A stretch of DNA of 64,000 bases from Lumbricus rubellus (taxonomy: Eukaryota; Annelida; Clitellata; Crassiclitellata; Lumbricidae). Positions 1-11,904 of the stretch are shown here, one piece after another. The notes under the pieces were generated by a model. It was given only the letters and a program-made list of their open reading frames with translations, ran no database searches and had not been told where the DNA came from. The DNA is taken from the NCBI GenBank assembly GCA_945859605.1, contig OX243811.1, forward strand, positions 64,161,804 to 64,225,803, given 5' to 3'. Both the position numbers and the translations under genes were made by a program. The first letter of the stretch is position 1; each line of letters begins with the position of its first letter.

Positions 1-229
1 AACACACTATAATTGCGTCACTAATTTTTTTATGTGCAAAATTGCACATAAGCTTAATGATGCTAAAGGTTATCTTTTTGGTCCGTGGTTTTGGTATTGT
101 CATGACTCCTGTTTGTTGTGCAATTCTGTGGCGTCACTGACTTCGTTTATGGGTAAATCTGTTGTTCCTGCAACAATCGCTTTGTACTATTATGACTACA
201 CCTCCTTGGTCTACAACAATGTGATAACG
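1..229. other. Non-coding spacer, nothing recognised
   Basis: Only short open frames without family resemblance are present. No repeat or RNA gene is recognised before the spacer module that begins near 230. Confidence 0.4.
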
Positions 230-912
230 GTATCAGAATGCGCAAATGACTCGAGTTGACCTCCGTAGGAGAGTCGAAGCACACCATCAGTGTACAGTGC
301 ATCGGATATCGACTGGGTAAACTTGAGATTGAAGCATTCAGCGCCAAGACCAGTCGCATAAAGAAAATCTGCTTCTGTAATCTCTGCTAGTTGCAATATT
401 CAGGGACATTAGAGACCAGTACGTATGCAACAGATATCATTTAAAGCACACAGAAGTCTTTAATATAGCCTAAGTGAAACGGTTTCACTTATATTAAAGA
501 CTTCTGTGTTTAATCTTGCTCTGGGTTTCACTGAAACCCAAAGCAGGATTAAACAGATCGACAAGCTCAATACCTAAAATTACCCAGTTTCAAAGACTTC
601 GGTCGCCGATGCTGGTTAAAATTAGACGTTAACTGCATAGACTGTTGAAAAGGCCATTGTGGTATGTTTTAAAGCAGTAGGCCTTTCTTAGGCTCATTTT
701 AAGAGCTCAAAAGCCAGGCCATAGCACGAATGATCTGATAAGACACCAATTGCTGGCCCGGTCAAAAACTAGAAGTTCTCCACTCCTCACGTACATTGCC
801 CGTAAGTTCCTAGCCTGTGACCTAGAAACCACATGGGACTGAGTGCTAATTGTTTTAAATTCCACATAGGCCTACGTAAGTAGCCGTTCGTCAAATATCT
901 AGTAGACTACAT
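230..912 (+). repeat. Cluster spacer module X, copy 1 (no gene attached)
   Basis: This segment is paralogous to 4376-5340 and 12725-13880. The shared landmarks run in the same order: AACTTGAGATTGAAG, CAGCGCCAAGACCAG, GCCAGGCCATAGCACGAAT, TGACCTAGAAACC, then an ATTCCACATAG block. In the other two places the module lies upstream of a P450 gene (copies 1 and 2). Here it runs directly into module Y at about 905-915 with no P450 between them. I infer that a gene was deleted at this junction. Confidence 0.7.
448..509. repeat. Long near-perfect hairpin
   Basis: Left arm 448-480 and right arm 482-509 are reverse complements around a single G at 481. The only difference is 5 extra bases (GCCTA, 468-472) in the left arm, following a TA. 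The paralogous places near 4715-4770 and 13205-13260 have a simple un-palindromic sequence running from the CACACAGAAG block into GAAACCCAGAG. The hairpin therefore arose in this copy as an inverted duplication. Confidence 0.8.
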
Positions 913-1315
913 CTTTATCGACTGGTTTACCGACTTCTTACCGATTTATTAGGTAATCCGAATTACAGGGTCGGAACTTTGTCACCTACTATAGGCCTAT
1001 AATTGATTATGTGTAAATTGTCGAAATTAAAATTGACGATAATTATAGAAGAATGGACTCTGTTACTTATTGGTGCAAGCTGACGACATTCACTCGCGAC
1101 GATAAGTAATCTTGTCTATGTTTAGGCTTCTTAGGATTCACATTTTTAGATTTCCATATTTCACGATTCATTAAATCAAAAATAATGTTGGCCTCGTTGA
1201 CCATCAGCTTCGTTAGTTTTTGGTTCTTAGTTTGCGTTTCGGAAAATCTGCATGCATTTATTTCTAATACGTGCCGATAGACTAATTGCTTCTTGTTAAC
1301 ATATTGTATTAATAT
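913..1315 (+). repeat. Cluster spacer module Y, copy 1, left part
   Basis: It is paralogous to about 11930-12360: TATCGACTGGTT, then CCGA, then GAAGAATGGACTCTGTTACTT, then CATTCACTCGCGACGAT, then GTTGGCCTCGTTGACCATCAG. In the second copy the module lies downstream of P450 copy 1. This copy is split by the foldback element at 1324-3610 and resumes at about 3611. Confidence 0.65.
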
Positions 1316-1330
1316 AATAAAAGAGTGCTA

Positions 1331-1630
1331 GGACAAAATGTCCCCGGACAAAATGTCCCGGACAAAATGTCCCGGACAAAATGTCCCTGGACAAAAAGTC
1401 CCCGGACAAAATGTCCCTGGACAAAAAGTCCCTTGACAAAATGTCCTTGGACAAAAAGTCCCCGGATAAAATGTCCCCCGGACAAAAAGTCCCCGGACAA
1501 AATGTTCCTGGACAAAAAGTCCCCGGATAAAATGTCCCCGGATAAAATGTCCCGGGACAAAATGTCCCAGGACAAAAATTCCCCAGATAAAGATGTACCC
1601 GGACAAAAAGTCCCCGGACAAATAGTCCTT
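1331..1630 (+). repeat. Left inverted-terminus array of 15-bp repeats
   Basis: About 20 head-to-tail 15-bp units alternate between GGACAAAATGTCCC-type and GGACAAAAAGTCCC-type variants. Because 15 is divisible by three, all frames stay open and give spurious repetitive ORFs on both strands. Confidence 0.9.
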
Positions 1631-3335
1631 TTCAAGAACATAAAGTCGCACATTGTTTCACGAGTCGCGCTATATTTTGACCACAGTTATTTACGCAAAA
1701 AATTCTTGTCAGTATTATTAGATCTATAAACCTTTCTAAATTTTTATTCTAATGCAATTCCGATCAATCAAATGTCATGATTGGAGATTAACAAATATAG
1801 CGAGTAGCCTACATGACAAAAGACAACAAAGGTTAAAATATATTAGAATAATAATGATTATTAAACGTACAAAATTAACTACTTTATAATACAACCAAGC
1901 AAACATTTGTAGGCAACTGATAAGAGGCGTAGTAAATCTTTGCAAAGTGCCAGGACTCCTAGGGCTGTGAACACGTAATCCTGGGTGATGATGTGGCTTC
2001 CTGTGGCTTCCACGGCCTGGACGCTACTTGTTCATGGGTAGGAATGGACGCCGGCCCACTTCTCCACCCGAGTCACGGCTCTGTCTACCTTCAGTGCACA
2101 ACGATTGTTTAGGCCTACCGTATCCATAATCGCAGTCCGTGTCTAGAAAAGTCCAGGGTCAATCGCTGCTGTAAGAGAGAAAACCCTATTGAACTCTGTG
2201 TCGGAGTCCGACTCTGCCTCTTTCGTGGTGATCGAGTGGGCAGAGCGTGACAACAAATCCACTCTTTCTGGGAATAAGAGGAAGTGTGACAAAGCGCCAA
2301 GGGTGGTAGGTCGGGTGTTGAGCAGCGTCAAAGACACTAGTGACTTGTTGGCGATCCAGCTCCACACATCGGTTTATGGCTGCAGAACCAAAACCCGCGT
2401 AAGCTCCTGAGTGTCCGATGAATCTGCACTCCTGCGGTCCATATGAGAAGAAAGGCTGCTGTTATTCGAGACTTGATGCCATTGACTGGGTAGTTAAATG
2501 TCTATCCCGGAGGCGTCGTGTGTCTTTGGATCGGCAGTCGTGAACTGATGAGGGGTTCTCCACTATGGATCATCTAGCCTCCTCCGTATTCTAGTACTGA
2601 GTGCTGCGGATGAGGCCCTCCTGCCGTGCCGTGTGCTAATGTGCACTGCGAACATGTTTCGACACTATAATTGGTTGACAGTGAGGGGTCCGATGTCACT
2701 GCGTGTCTGTGAAGCCTAGGCACCGCGTTCATGAGAAGGTCATACCCATTTCGGACCAAGTACCGACGACGTCTGTTCAACTCGGTTGACTAAAAAGGGA
2801 GTGAGTCCCTGGTCTCGATTGCCCGCTGAACGGGGGACACCCATGTCTAGGGTCAGCTTGGTTAGGCAAGCCGCTGCGAGCCTTCCCTCAGGAATCGTCA
2901 ACATGCATTCTAGTCCATCACTCTTGATAACTGGAACCAGTATGGTATTTCTGTGCTGGAGGTAGACGGCCTTCTTGGAAAGATCGGTTGCAAAGGAAGT
3001 CAAGAACGGAACAGTACATCCACAAATTCTTGAAGAAGGAACGTCGGCAAGTGGTCGAGTTTGCACCGCAAGATACAAGCCCCAAACTACAGACAGCAGC
3101 TGCGAGCGTGATAAGATGCTAGCAACTAAGGAACATGAAAAACTTATTGCCAAAGATCGATCTCTCTTAATTAGAGCATGCAGCAATGCCAGTGCCAAGT
3201 AGCAAGCCTCGACACTTGTCAGCTGTGCCCAGAAACTGAAGGCATGTTTTGTACGGACTCTTCTTGTCAATGTAAGCTACATGCTGGTAGGCACCCCATG
3301 CGCTGGGTTCTAGGTATCCATACCATTTTTCTATA

Positions 3336-3604
3336 GAGACATTTTATCCTGGGACTTTTTGTCCGGGGACATTTTATCCGGGGACTTTTTGTCCAGGGAC
3401 ATTTTATCCGGGGACATTTTGTCCGGGGACGTTTTATCCGGGGACATTTTGTCCGGGGACTTTTTGTCCGGGGACATTTTGTCCGGGGACTTTTTGTCCG
3501 GGGACATTTCATCCGGGGACATTTTGTCCGGGGACATTTTGTCCGGGGACTTTTTGTCCAGGGACATTTTGTCCGGGACATTTTGTCCGGGGACATTTTG
3601 TCCG
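3336..3604 (-). repeat. Right inverted-terminus array of 15-bp repeats
   Basis: These are about 18 units of the same 15-mer in the opposite orientation (GGGGACATTTTGTCC and GGGGACTTTTTGTCC). It is the mirror image of the array at 1331-1630 and forms the other foldback arm. Confidence 0.9.
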
Positions 3605-3610
3605 TCCACG

Positions 3611-3870
3611 AATAAAAGTGATATTGCACGCATTCCAAAGTTCAATATTGCACACAACCATGCGACAGAATTTCAACGATAGCGCTAAGCAGCAATTTAT
3701 TGTCAGTGAAGGACGTCTTGCTTAAGGTCCCTACACAATAATCAACTATCTGAGTGGATACTTGAATCCGTTCACTTACGGTACGAGATTAGAGCTCTAA
3801 CAAATTGGTCTTCATGTCCATAATGATTGTCCACAGGAAATGTGTATGATCGACATGAAAGCGATGGAAT
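3611..3870 (+). repeat. Cluster spacer module Y, copy 1, right part
   Basis: It is paralogous to about 12425-12690, sharing ATATTGCAC, a block ending CACACAA, CAGCAATTTATTGTCAGTGAAG and a block near GTCCCTACACA. It continues the module interrupted by the foldback transposon. Confidence 0.6.
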
Positions 3871-3903
3871 AGCACCACCACCCCACGCACCATGAGCCCC
3901 ACG

Positions 3904-4312
3904 TACATACATACATACATACATACATACATACATACATACATACATACATACATACATACATACATACATACATACATACATACATACATACATACAT
4001 ACATACATACATACATACATACATACATACATACATACATACATACATACATACATACATACATACATACATACATACATACATACATACATACATACAT
4101 ACATACATACATACAATCATACATACATACATACATACATACATACATACATACATACATACATACATACATACATACATACATACATACATACATACAT
4201 ACATACATACATACATACATACATACATACATACATACATACATACATACATACATACATACATACATACATACATACAGACAGACATACATACATACAG
4301 ACAGACAGACAG
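3904..4312. repeat. (ACAT)n microsatellite, about 400 bp
   Basis: This is an almost pure tetranucleotide array, with one interruption (CAATCAT near 4114) and a switch to ACAG units at the right end. Open frames across it (runs of YVCM or YIHT) are artefacts of the repeat. Confidence 0.97.
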
Positions 4313-4375
4313 CCATGTTCATGTATCGGTCTGTCTGTCTGTCTTTTCAAGCTTTGAGGGTTAACGGCATCATAA

Positions 4376-5340
4376 TACGCAACGGATTCAAGTTGACGTA
4401 GGCTACGTAGGACATTCACAAGGACATCAAGCAGTACAGTGCATCGAATATTGACCTGGTCAACTTGAGATTGAAGCAATCAGCGCCAAGACCAGCTGCC
4501 TACTTGTTACTGTTTAACGACACTGCAATGATTATCAATGATGATGAGTGTCGCCCTCCTACTTTATCCAGGCTTGGCACTGGCACTGGCAGAGTGCAAC
4601 TAGTGGCGGAGTTGACCAGCTGCATACAGAAAGTCTGCTTTTGTAGTCTCTGCTAGTTTCAATAATAATCAAGGACACTGGAAACCATAGAGGTGCAAGA
4701 GATAGACTATCATTTAAAACACACAGAAGTGTTTTAACATCATTGAAACCCAGAGCAGTTAAACACATCGACCAACTAAGCAACTCAATCATCCAGTTTC
4801 AAAAACTTCGGACCCCGATGCTGGTTAAAATTAGACGTTAGCTGCAAAGTGTTCCAAAGGTTATTATATTTTATAGCGGTAGGTCTATCGTAGGCTCATT
4901 TTAAGAGCTCAAACGCCAGGCCATAGCACGAATGGGTGGGTTGATAAGACATCAATTATTATTTTTGACCCAAAGTCAAAAGCTGGATGTACTTAACTTC
5001 TTACATGTACAATTGTACATGCATTGCTCTTTAAGTTCCTATAGCCTGTGACCTAGAAACCACATGGGGCTGAATGACTATAGCTTTTTTTATTCCACAT
5101 AGTCCTGCGTAAGTATACTGCCGTTCGTCAAGTAGTAGGCCTATACATGTCCGGGCTATAGGCTATAGACCGACTTTAAAAGAAAGATAGTCACGTTGGC
5201 CTTTTCAGAGTCGGCCTACAAAGCAACTGATGACCTAGGCTATGTTGTACAACTGGCAGAATTGTAAGTTAGAATTCGATAACAAATAGGCTACGTCTAA
5301 ACTGTCTCTAACCAGCGATTCGATTAGCCTACATCTAAAA
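4376..5340 (+). repeat. Cluster spacer module X, copy 2 (upstream of P450 copy 1)
   Basis: It is paralogous to 230-912 and 12725-13880 by the same ordered landmarks, and precedes P450 copy 1. No coding sequence is recognised. The stretch 5340-5658 shows nothing recognisable. Confidence 0.7.
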
Positions 5341-5658
5341 ACCTATCAGCAAACAATAGCCCTTCCGAAGGTGAGTTTAGCGCAAAATAATGTACGTTGG
5401 ATTCTATGTATACTATAATAATTGTAAGAACTTATAATACGCTAAGTAGCCAAAAGTAAGCCCTAACCTAACCATAGAGTCTATAAGTACCGGTATAGAC
5501 CAGTTCACCATACGGACCAAGTTTGCTACTTATTTTGGAGCATAGGCTACGTCAAGACTCCTCTGCGCCTGAGACGCCAGTTAGCATAGCAACGGGGTTT
5601 ATTATTATTTCATGAAATTAAAATCTCAGTTCAGTAGACTACACCCAATACACGGAAA

Positions 5659-5998
5659 CAAAGGCGAAAGAGGCGGGGTCCAGAGGCAAATGCCCCTCCC
5701 CTAATTTCGGTCGAGTCTGTTTTTTTCGAGCAAGCAGACACGGGAGAATATTAGACAAACTATAGTTGAAGTTCAACACTCATTTATACCTACACCACAT
5801 TATCTCTCACTTCCAATTTGCACGATTCGAGTTAGATACTAGCTCACATTCACCATCGATAAGAAATTCGTGAAAAACGCCAGGTCCCACAACTAGTAGG
5901 CCAGGCCTATGAGTGCGCGACGTCATTTATTCCGGATTTATTTTTTTGGGCAGAACTAAAATCTTGCCCCCCACTGCTGAAATCTCCCTACGCCTATG
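5659..5998. mobile_element. hAT-type MITE, 340 bp
   Basis: The ends are imperfect inverted repeats: left CAAAGGCGAAAGAGG; right end reverse-complements to CATAGGCGTAGGGAG. They are flanked by CACGGAAA (5651-5658) and CACGGCAA (5999-6006), an 8-bp duplication with one mismatch. The interior resembles the element at 16931-17234, including a GCAAATGC block, a GGCAAGTCTG-like block and CACTGCTGAAATCTCCC near the right end. It has no coding capacity. Confidence 0.65.
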
Positions 5999-6273
5999 CA
6001 CGGCAACCTCTATTGTCGTGGCATCAATTTAAGAAAGGATCATAGAAATCAGCTGAACATTATGAAGGTCGAGGTCAAACTGTCGGTGCATATTTAACAT
6101 TTAACATTTACATGCACTAGAATGGTGAACTTTGCGACGTAATGATGGTAATGCTAATACAAATGATGACATCAATGGTAATAATTATTCTGCTGCTTGC
6201 GATAATGGACCTAGTAATAACGATAACAATAACAATAGCAATAGGAATAAGAAGAAGAAAAACAATAGTAACA

Positions 6274-6343
<70 letters not shown>

Positions 6344-6392
6344 CGGCGACGACGACGACGATTACGATGATGATGATGCTGATGATGATAAT
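6274..6392. repeat. (GAT)n/(GAC)n trinucleotide repeat
   Basis: A pure GAT run to about 6343 is followed by GAC units and then degenerate GAT. The reading frames that encode poly-Asp, poly-Met or poly-Ile are repeat artefacts. It lies about 220 bp before the start codon of P450 copy 1, so it sits in promoter or 5'-UTR-intron territory. Confidence 0.95.
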
Positions 6393-6612
6393 CATAAAAA
6401 TATATGAAAAATGGTAATAATAATATAAAAATAATAATAACAGTAATAATGCCATTATTAAGGGTTCGTCAACAGTAAGCTTACTGTTTTAAAAATCATG
6501 AACAACCGATATGCAAATTATTTCTTGCTCCATGTTTTTCAAAGCTTTAAATTGATTAGTCATGTTTTGCACCATCAAATATTCTGTTTCCTTGCAGCCA
6601 ATATCATCAAAG

Positions 6613-9600
6613 ATGCTCAATTTCACGGATGTCCTCTTCTTTTCTGCGACATTTCTCGCGTTGACAATTCTAACAAGATCATTCAGAAAGAAGTCAACAA
6701 ACAGAAAGTATCCACCGTCTCTGCCGTGTTTGCCAATCGTCGGATCTTTGCCATTCATGCGAAATTTTTCTAACATTCATGAGTTTTTCATGAGCAAAGT
6801 TGATAAACTTGGACCGATATTTACGTTCAAAGCCGGGTCAAGGTAGGACCTACGTCTTTTGCCAATAACTAATAAGAAAGAAAATAAGAAAAAATCCTCC
6901 AACCAATCTGCGTGTGCTAAATTAACGATATGACCTATTTATTTTGCGATGATAAGTAAACTGTAGTCGTATTTGAACAATTGAGCTTTCTTCAACTATT
7001 CGTTAGATCTACACATTAACGATGATCTTGCGGCGGATCCAAACCCATAACTTGACTGCAGTGGTCCTCATCTCAGTCATTAGCCTCACAAGACTTAGTG
7101 TTGGCCCTTAGTCTGTGCTTTTGTAAATTCCTGTGCAGTATTCGAATTGTCCGATAACCTTCAAACCTACGACGTCATCTACATGTACTTAGGTCCAAGC
7201 TGTCCGTAAGTAATAGCCTAATCGCTGGACTGATGCTGAGAATTGTTGCCTAGCCTTATCTAGGCTATAAAAGCAGGATTGATGAAAGAGATTGATGCCT
7301 GAAGGTTCTCTATTATAGGTGAAATAGAAGCTGGATGGACCAAAACAACGCAAGAAACAGGGAATCTGAATGTACGGAATCCATTGGGAATTCAGAGGGG
7401 GTAATGTAAATCTACGGGGGTAAACTGAGATCGATTTAACATTACCCCAGGGGTAATCTTAAACCGGTTTCAGAATACCGGGAGAGTAGCCTGAAACGGA
7501 GGGTAATTTGAAACCTTTACACCGGCAGAGTTGATGGGCCCAGTGTTTTCAGGGCAATGAGATTTTTTCCCCCGTGGTAGGCCTATATATGATCCCTCAG
7601 GCTTTAAAAACACTAATAAAAGCTTTGTTGCTCTGGAGTCAACGGTATATATATATATAATAATAATAGTAATAATTTTTGTTATTACTATTATTATTAT
7701 TATCATCATCATCATCGTCGTCGTCGTCGGCGTCGCCGCCAACAAAACGCTACAAATGTATGTGCAGAGTCCATAATAGACGGCTGACGACTGCGCTTGT
7801 TTTAGGCTGATTCTGATATTGAACAGCAAAGAGGTAATAGAAGAAGCCTTGGTGAAGAATTCCACATGCTTCGCTGGCAGGGAAATGTTCTACATCGAGC
7901 GAGTCACTAACAGAGGACAGAAAGGTAGGCTACACGTTGGCTCTGTGTATTGCAGATCAAGGATTTTAATATTGGCAGAGAAAACGTTTGCTTCTATTGA
8001 TGGCATTTGTCATCAAGGTATAATAGGATGCCTTCGCATTTGTCCATGGTCTGTTTATTTGGGCTTGTTATCTGGCGCATCAAGAAAAATTATGTAGGCT
8101 ACATCATTTGATATCGTCGATGTTAAACTGACATGACTTGTGTGAGGAGCTGAGAAATTTTGAACACTCAGTGCCTGCATTTGGGCCAACGCACCGTCGG
8201 CACAGAACATAAATATAATAAAATCTTCAATCTGATAAAATAATTTCTAATGGCCTTTGCGCATGAAAATATTATATTGTAAAAAAATTGCTAGATTATT
8301 AGTCAAGGTCAAATTATGACCGTACTATAGATTTAGTCTTTAGGTCTACATGTATGCCTGTGTGATGCCGAAAATAGGCATAATAATCCGTGTCGGCATC
8401 TGAGTAAACCTGTAAATATTAGGTCAGATCACTCCTAAAGGAAATGGTTTTGTTGTTGGAGAGTATTAGCCTAATGTTCTATAGGTGGTTTTAAACGTTG
8501 TATTGCTGATGCATTATGAAAATTTCGCTGGAAGACTTTTAAAAACTTTTAACACTTCGTCAACTTAGGCCACACAAGCTGTTCGTGTGTAGGCTCGACC
8601 CAACTCACTGTGCATGTGTACAGGACATGTACATATCGATTCAGCTGATAAATAGGCTACAAAGACCGGTTGTAAGAGACCGACTCATTGTGCTTGTTTT
8701 GCCGTGGATTTATCAACAAATTTCATCCACGAATGTTTAAGTGCTCATTCGTAACCGAATATTCAAGCTACTCAAAATAAAGGCCATAAGTTATTGCCTT
8801 TCTGCTGCAGGAATCATATCCAAGAATTTCTCAGAGGAATTTAAACGCTATCACAAGCTTTCGTTGTCTGTCCTGAGAGAATTTGGATTCGGAACGAATC
8901 GCGTGATGGAAACCAGAATTCAGCAAGAATTTGAGGCGATGGCTGCTTTCATACGGACAAAGCAAGGAAATGTATTTGATCCCGTTGATATCACAGATAT
9001 GGCTAGTTACAACATAATTAAAAACATTCTGTTTGGAAAGCGAGATGACTACGAGAATGGACCAGATGAAATCCGCAAAAATATTGCACGATCCGTTGAA
9101 AACGTCTCAGTCGCGATTGAAATTGCTCCGTCTGTGCTCAAGCTGGTTCCTTACTTTCGTCGCAAGTTAGACAATTGTGTTCAGGGTCTGTCCAGAGTTA
9201 ATGAGCTTCTCGAAGAAGAAATTGAAATAATTAAGAAGAGCAGCGAAAGCGTCGAATGCTTTGTATCTAGCTATCTTGAAAAGGTTGGTCTTGATTACGA
9301 CCACGAACAACTGATTCATACTGTAAGAGATCTAATTGGTGCTGGATCTGATACGACTGCATCGTCTATGTTATGGTCGATGATGTTCGTTGCTAATAAC
9401 CCAGCGACCCAAAAACGTCTTCAGAAAGAGATTGATGCAGTGGTTGAGAGACACAGACTTCCATCACTGGATGACCAACCCAAGCTTCCGTTTGTTGAAG
9501 CAACAATACTTGAAATATTGCGCCTAAGAGCTATTGCACCACTTGGGGTTCCTCACATGACGCTGAGCGACTCAGAAGTCTGTGGTTATTTCATTCCAGC

Positions 9601-11407
9601 CGGGACTAAAGTAAGATTAACTTTAATTTATTATTTTATTGTCGGACCATAAATAGTTTGAAATCTGATGACTTCAAGTTGCAACTGGAACAATAACTAT
9701 GATTTAGAGATTACGCAGTATGAAACCTAAATAAACGTTCAAGTTCAAACACAAAGTATAAGCTGGATTTTGCCTTTGCATTTCTTTTAGGTCTTTCCAA
9801 ATCTGCACGCTTCCAACATGGACCCTAAGTTGTGGAAAGATCCGGATGTCTTTCGGCCTGAGAGATTTCTTGACGAGAATAATGGCATCATTGGCAGAAA
9901 TAATGTCATTACCTTCTCTTTAGGTTTGTCCGATTTCATCTCAATCGATAAGCTTACCTAATCAATAACAAAGTGATTTTAGACTCGAGTAAATATTCAG
10001 TAAGTCAGTTGCCAAAAAGAGCTTGGGTTGAAAGTTCTATGAATTAGCCTACGAAATTGCGTAACTCAAGTAAAAGTCTAATGCAGCCATTAGACTCTGT
10101 ATTGTATTAAAATGCTGACGACTCATAAGATGCCTTAACTTCCTAACGCCTGTCACCTTGCATCATATTTTCAATTACTTAGCTGAGGTGGTCAAAAGTA
10201 GGACTGCTTAAATGGCTTGTAGTAAATTACCTGACTATAACGGGAACAAACTGACTAACGATAATTATTGGACAGTTGATCGATGACTTAAACGAAGTCT
10301 TAAAATCGGACCTATTACCGAGAAAGAGACGATGCAATGGTCAACCTGATTTTAACTAGACTCTGGAATAAAGTAACTTGAGACCAAAGAATCAACTTAG
10401 ATCTACGTTAAAAATGGAAGGTTATACTTCAGACATGTCTTGGCCTATAAGAAGTCAGGTGATCTGATTCGCCCAGAGAGTATTACGGTTACGGGTCATA
10501 AGATGATAAAAAGAATTTGGCTGTATAATTATCTCTGCAAGAAAATTATCATTGCCTACAGCGATTTTCAACCCATGAGCAATCATAGCGTTTCTGAGTA
10601 GTTTCCTCAAGATGCGCTATGTAAATACTTGAATGAACGAATGAATGAATATCAATCATTCGTAAAATTGAGTTTGTAAAGTGTCATTTTACTGGTAATT
10701 TGCATTTCCTTACGCTTTATTAATTTCAAAAACTGCAATCATAATTATTAGAAAACGAGCTTGACCTCTTTTAACGCAGACACCCGAGGCAATTATGTCT
10801 TTTCATATTAAATATGGTTGATATTTTGTTTACACTTGGGCTATAAATTAAAGATAATGTTACAAAAGAATCTTTCAATCCAATTTTAAATGAGTTAATT
10901 TTTTTTCGAATTTGACAAAGAATTTTTAACTGGGCAAATTGTAAGACTACTGTTAGAAGTCATGGTATAATTACTAGCAAGAAGATTAACCTGAGCAGCC
11001 TATGTTATCACTTCAAAAGCAAACACAAAATGTCATGACAGAACTCACAGATCATGACGAGATCTGTCCAATCGGCGGTTCATTGCATGACTAAGCTTAT
11101 AGCATAAAGCACATTGCCAAAATACCAATCAATATATAATATAAGATGTCGTTATGACCTTGTCACGGAATGACAGAAACACCTGAGAGTAGATCTATAC
11201 ATGTATTTCTTATGTTCTGCAGGTCGTAGGTCATGTCTCGGAGAAGTATTGGCTCGTCAGGAGTTGTTCCTCTTCTTTGCTGGTTTGATGCAACGATTCA
11301 ACATTCAAGTTGGAGAAGACGGACAGAAGATTGACGAGACACCAGTTGTTGAAATAACCACGAAACCTCTGCCGTTTAAAATCCGGTTGATTCCGCGAGA
11401 AATCTAA
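6613..11407 (+). CDS. Cytochrome P450, clan 2 (CYP1/CYP17-like), copy 1, complete
   Basis: Five exons join to a 488-aa protein: 6613-6842, 7806-7924, 8811-9610, 9791-9923 and 11223-11407, all with GT-AG borders, in phases 2, 1, 0, 1. The start is the ATG just after a CAG acceptor-like site (CCTTGCAG), shared by position with the other copies. Exon 1 gives a hydrophobic N-terminal anchor, then a basic stretch and the hinge [15 protein letters not shown]. Exon 3 has the I-helix AGSDTT and K-helix EILR. Exon 4 has RPERF. The heme loop FSLGRRSCLG has its axial Cys in exon 5, and its first Gly codon is split by intron 4. All key residues are present and the length is normal for a microsomal P450. 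The family suggests an ER-bound monooxygenase of small lipophilic substrates; the substrate is unknown. A poly(A) signal AATAAA lies at 11619. Confidence 0.9.
7655..7740. repeat. TA / TAA / ATC / GTC compound microsatellite
   Basis: A short compound simple repeat lies in intron 1 of P450 copy 1, running from TATATA through ATT units to ATC and GTC units. Confidence 0.85.
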
Positions 11408-11618
11408 AGAAGGCCTTCCTTATAAAACGTTTCCTTAGGCTATTAATTTTAGGAAAGCAAATTCAAATGTGGCTGACTTATAATAGACGAAGGAAGTTGA
11501 ACGTGGACTTCATCTGCTCTTATTGAAACATAGGCCTATAGGCTAGACTTTGTATTTGCTATTATTATAATTTGGTAGAACATTCGAGGATTTACATTAC
11601 GTTGACATTACACTTTAA

Positions 11619-11624
11619 AATAAA
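11619..11624 (+). terminator. Candidate poly(A) signal, P450 copy 1
   Basis: AATAAA lies 212 nt after the stop codon of copy 1 and is the first canonical hexamer I see downstream. Confidence 0.5.
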
Positions 11625-11904
11625 TAAGCCAAAGCGATGCGGAACTGTACTGTCCAGAGTTTGACGGCTAGGAATTGTCGGATATTATATATATGTCTAC
11701 TCTTTTTACTGACAAAATAACCGGTCGTTAAACCAACGCGTCAGTTAACAAGCACAAAGAGAGCAGCGGATAAAGCATAATAAACGTTTCTATACAGCAT
11801 TCGTGTTATGAAGTTCTTATTGTTTTTAATGGTAAGTTCAATTGACTTACGGTAATGTTTAAGCGACTACGTTAACAGCCTCAGTTGACTATTATTTTAT
11901 ATAC

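Larger units (their letters stand above)
1324..3610. mobile_element. Foldback (TU-like) DNA transposon with tandem-repeat inverted termini
   Basis: Two arrays of a 15-bp unit (GGACAAAATGTCCCC with an AAAAAGT variant) lie in opposite orientation at about 1331-1630 and 3336-3604, enclosing about 1.7 kb of unique sequence. An 8-bp direct repeat AATAAAAG flanks the whole (1316-1323 and 3611-3618), as expected of a target duplication. Long terminal inverted repeats made of short tandem units define foldback elements; sea urchin TU elements have 15-bp subunits and 8-bp duplications. The interior holds no ORF that I recognise as a transposase, so this copy is probably non-autonomous. The boundaries depend on the direct repeat and could be off by a few bases. 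Confidence 0.75.

Noticed and set aside
1309..1729. Repetitive ORFs such as SGDILSGD or PGQNVPDK, and a CRISPR-like look
   Set aside because: The 15-bp units have no spacers and form the inverted arms of a foldback transposon in a eukaryotic genome, so neither protein nor CRISPR is supported.
2740..3270. 176-codon minus-strand ORF in the foldback interior
   Set aside because: It has no recognisable motif or compositional sign of coding, and it could arise by chance in GC-richer DNA. I cannot support it as a gene.
3772..4479. ORFs of up to 177 aa with runs of YVCM or YIHT across the tetranucleotide array
   Set aside because: They are produced by the (ACAT)n microsatellite in all frames and have no start context or conserved domain.
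6117..6455. Poly-Asp, poly-Met and poly-Ile ORFs
   Set aside because: They derive from the GAT trinucleotide repeat.
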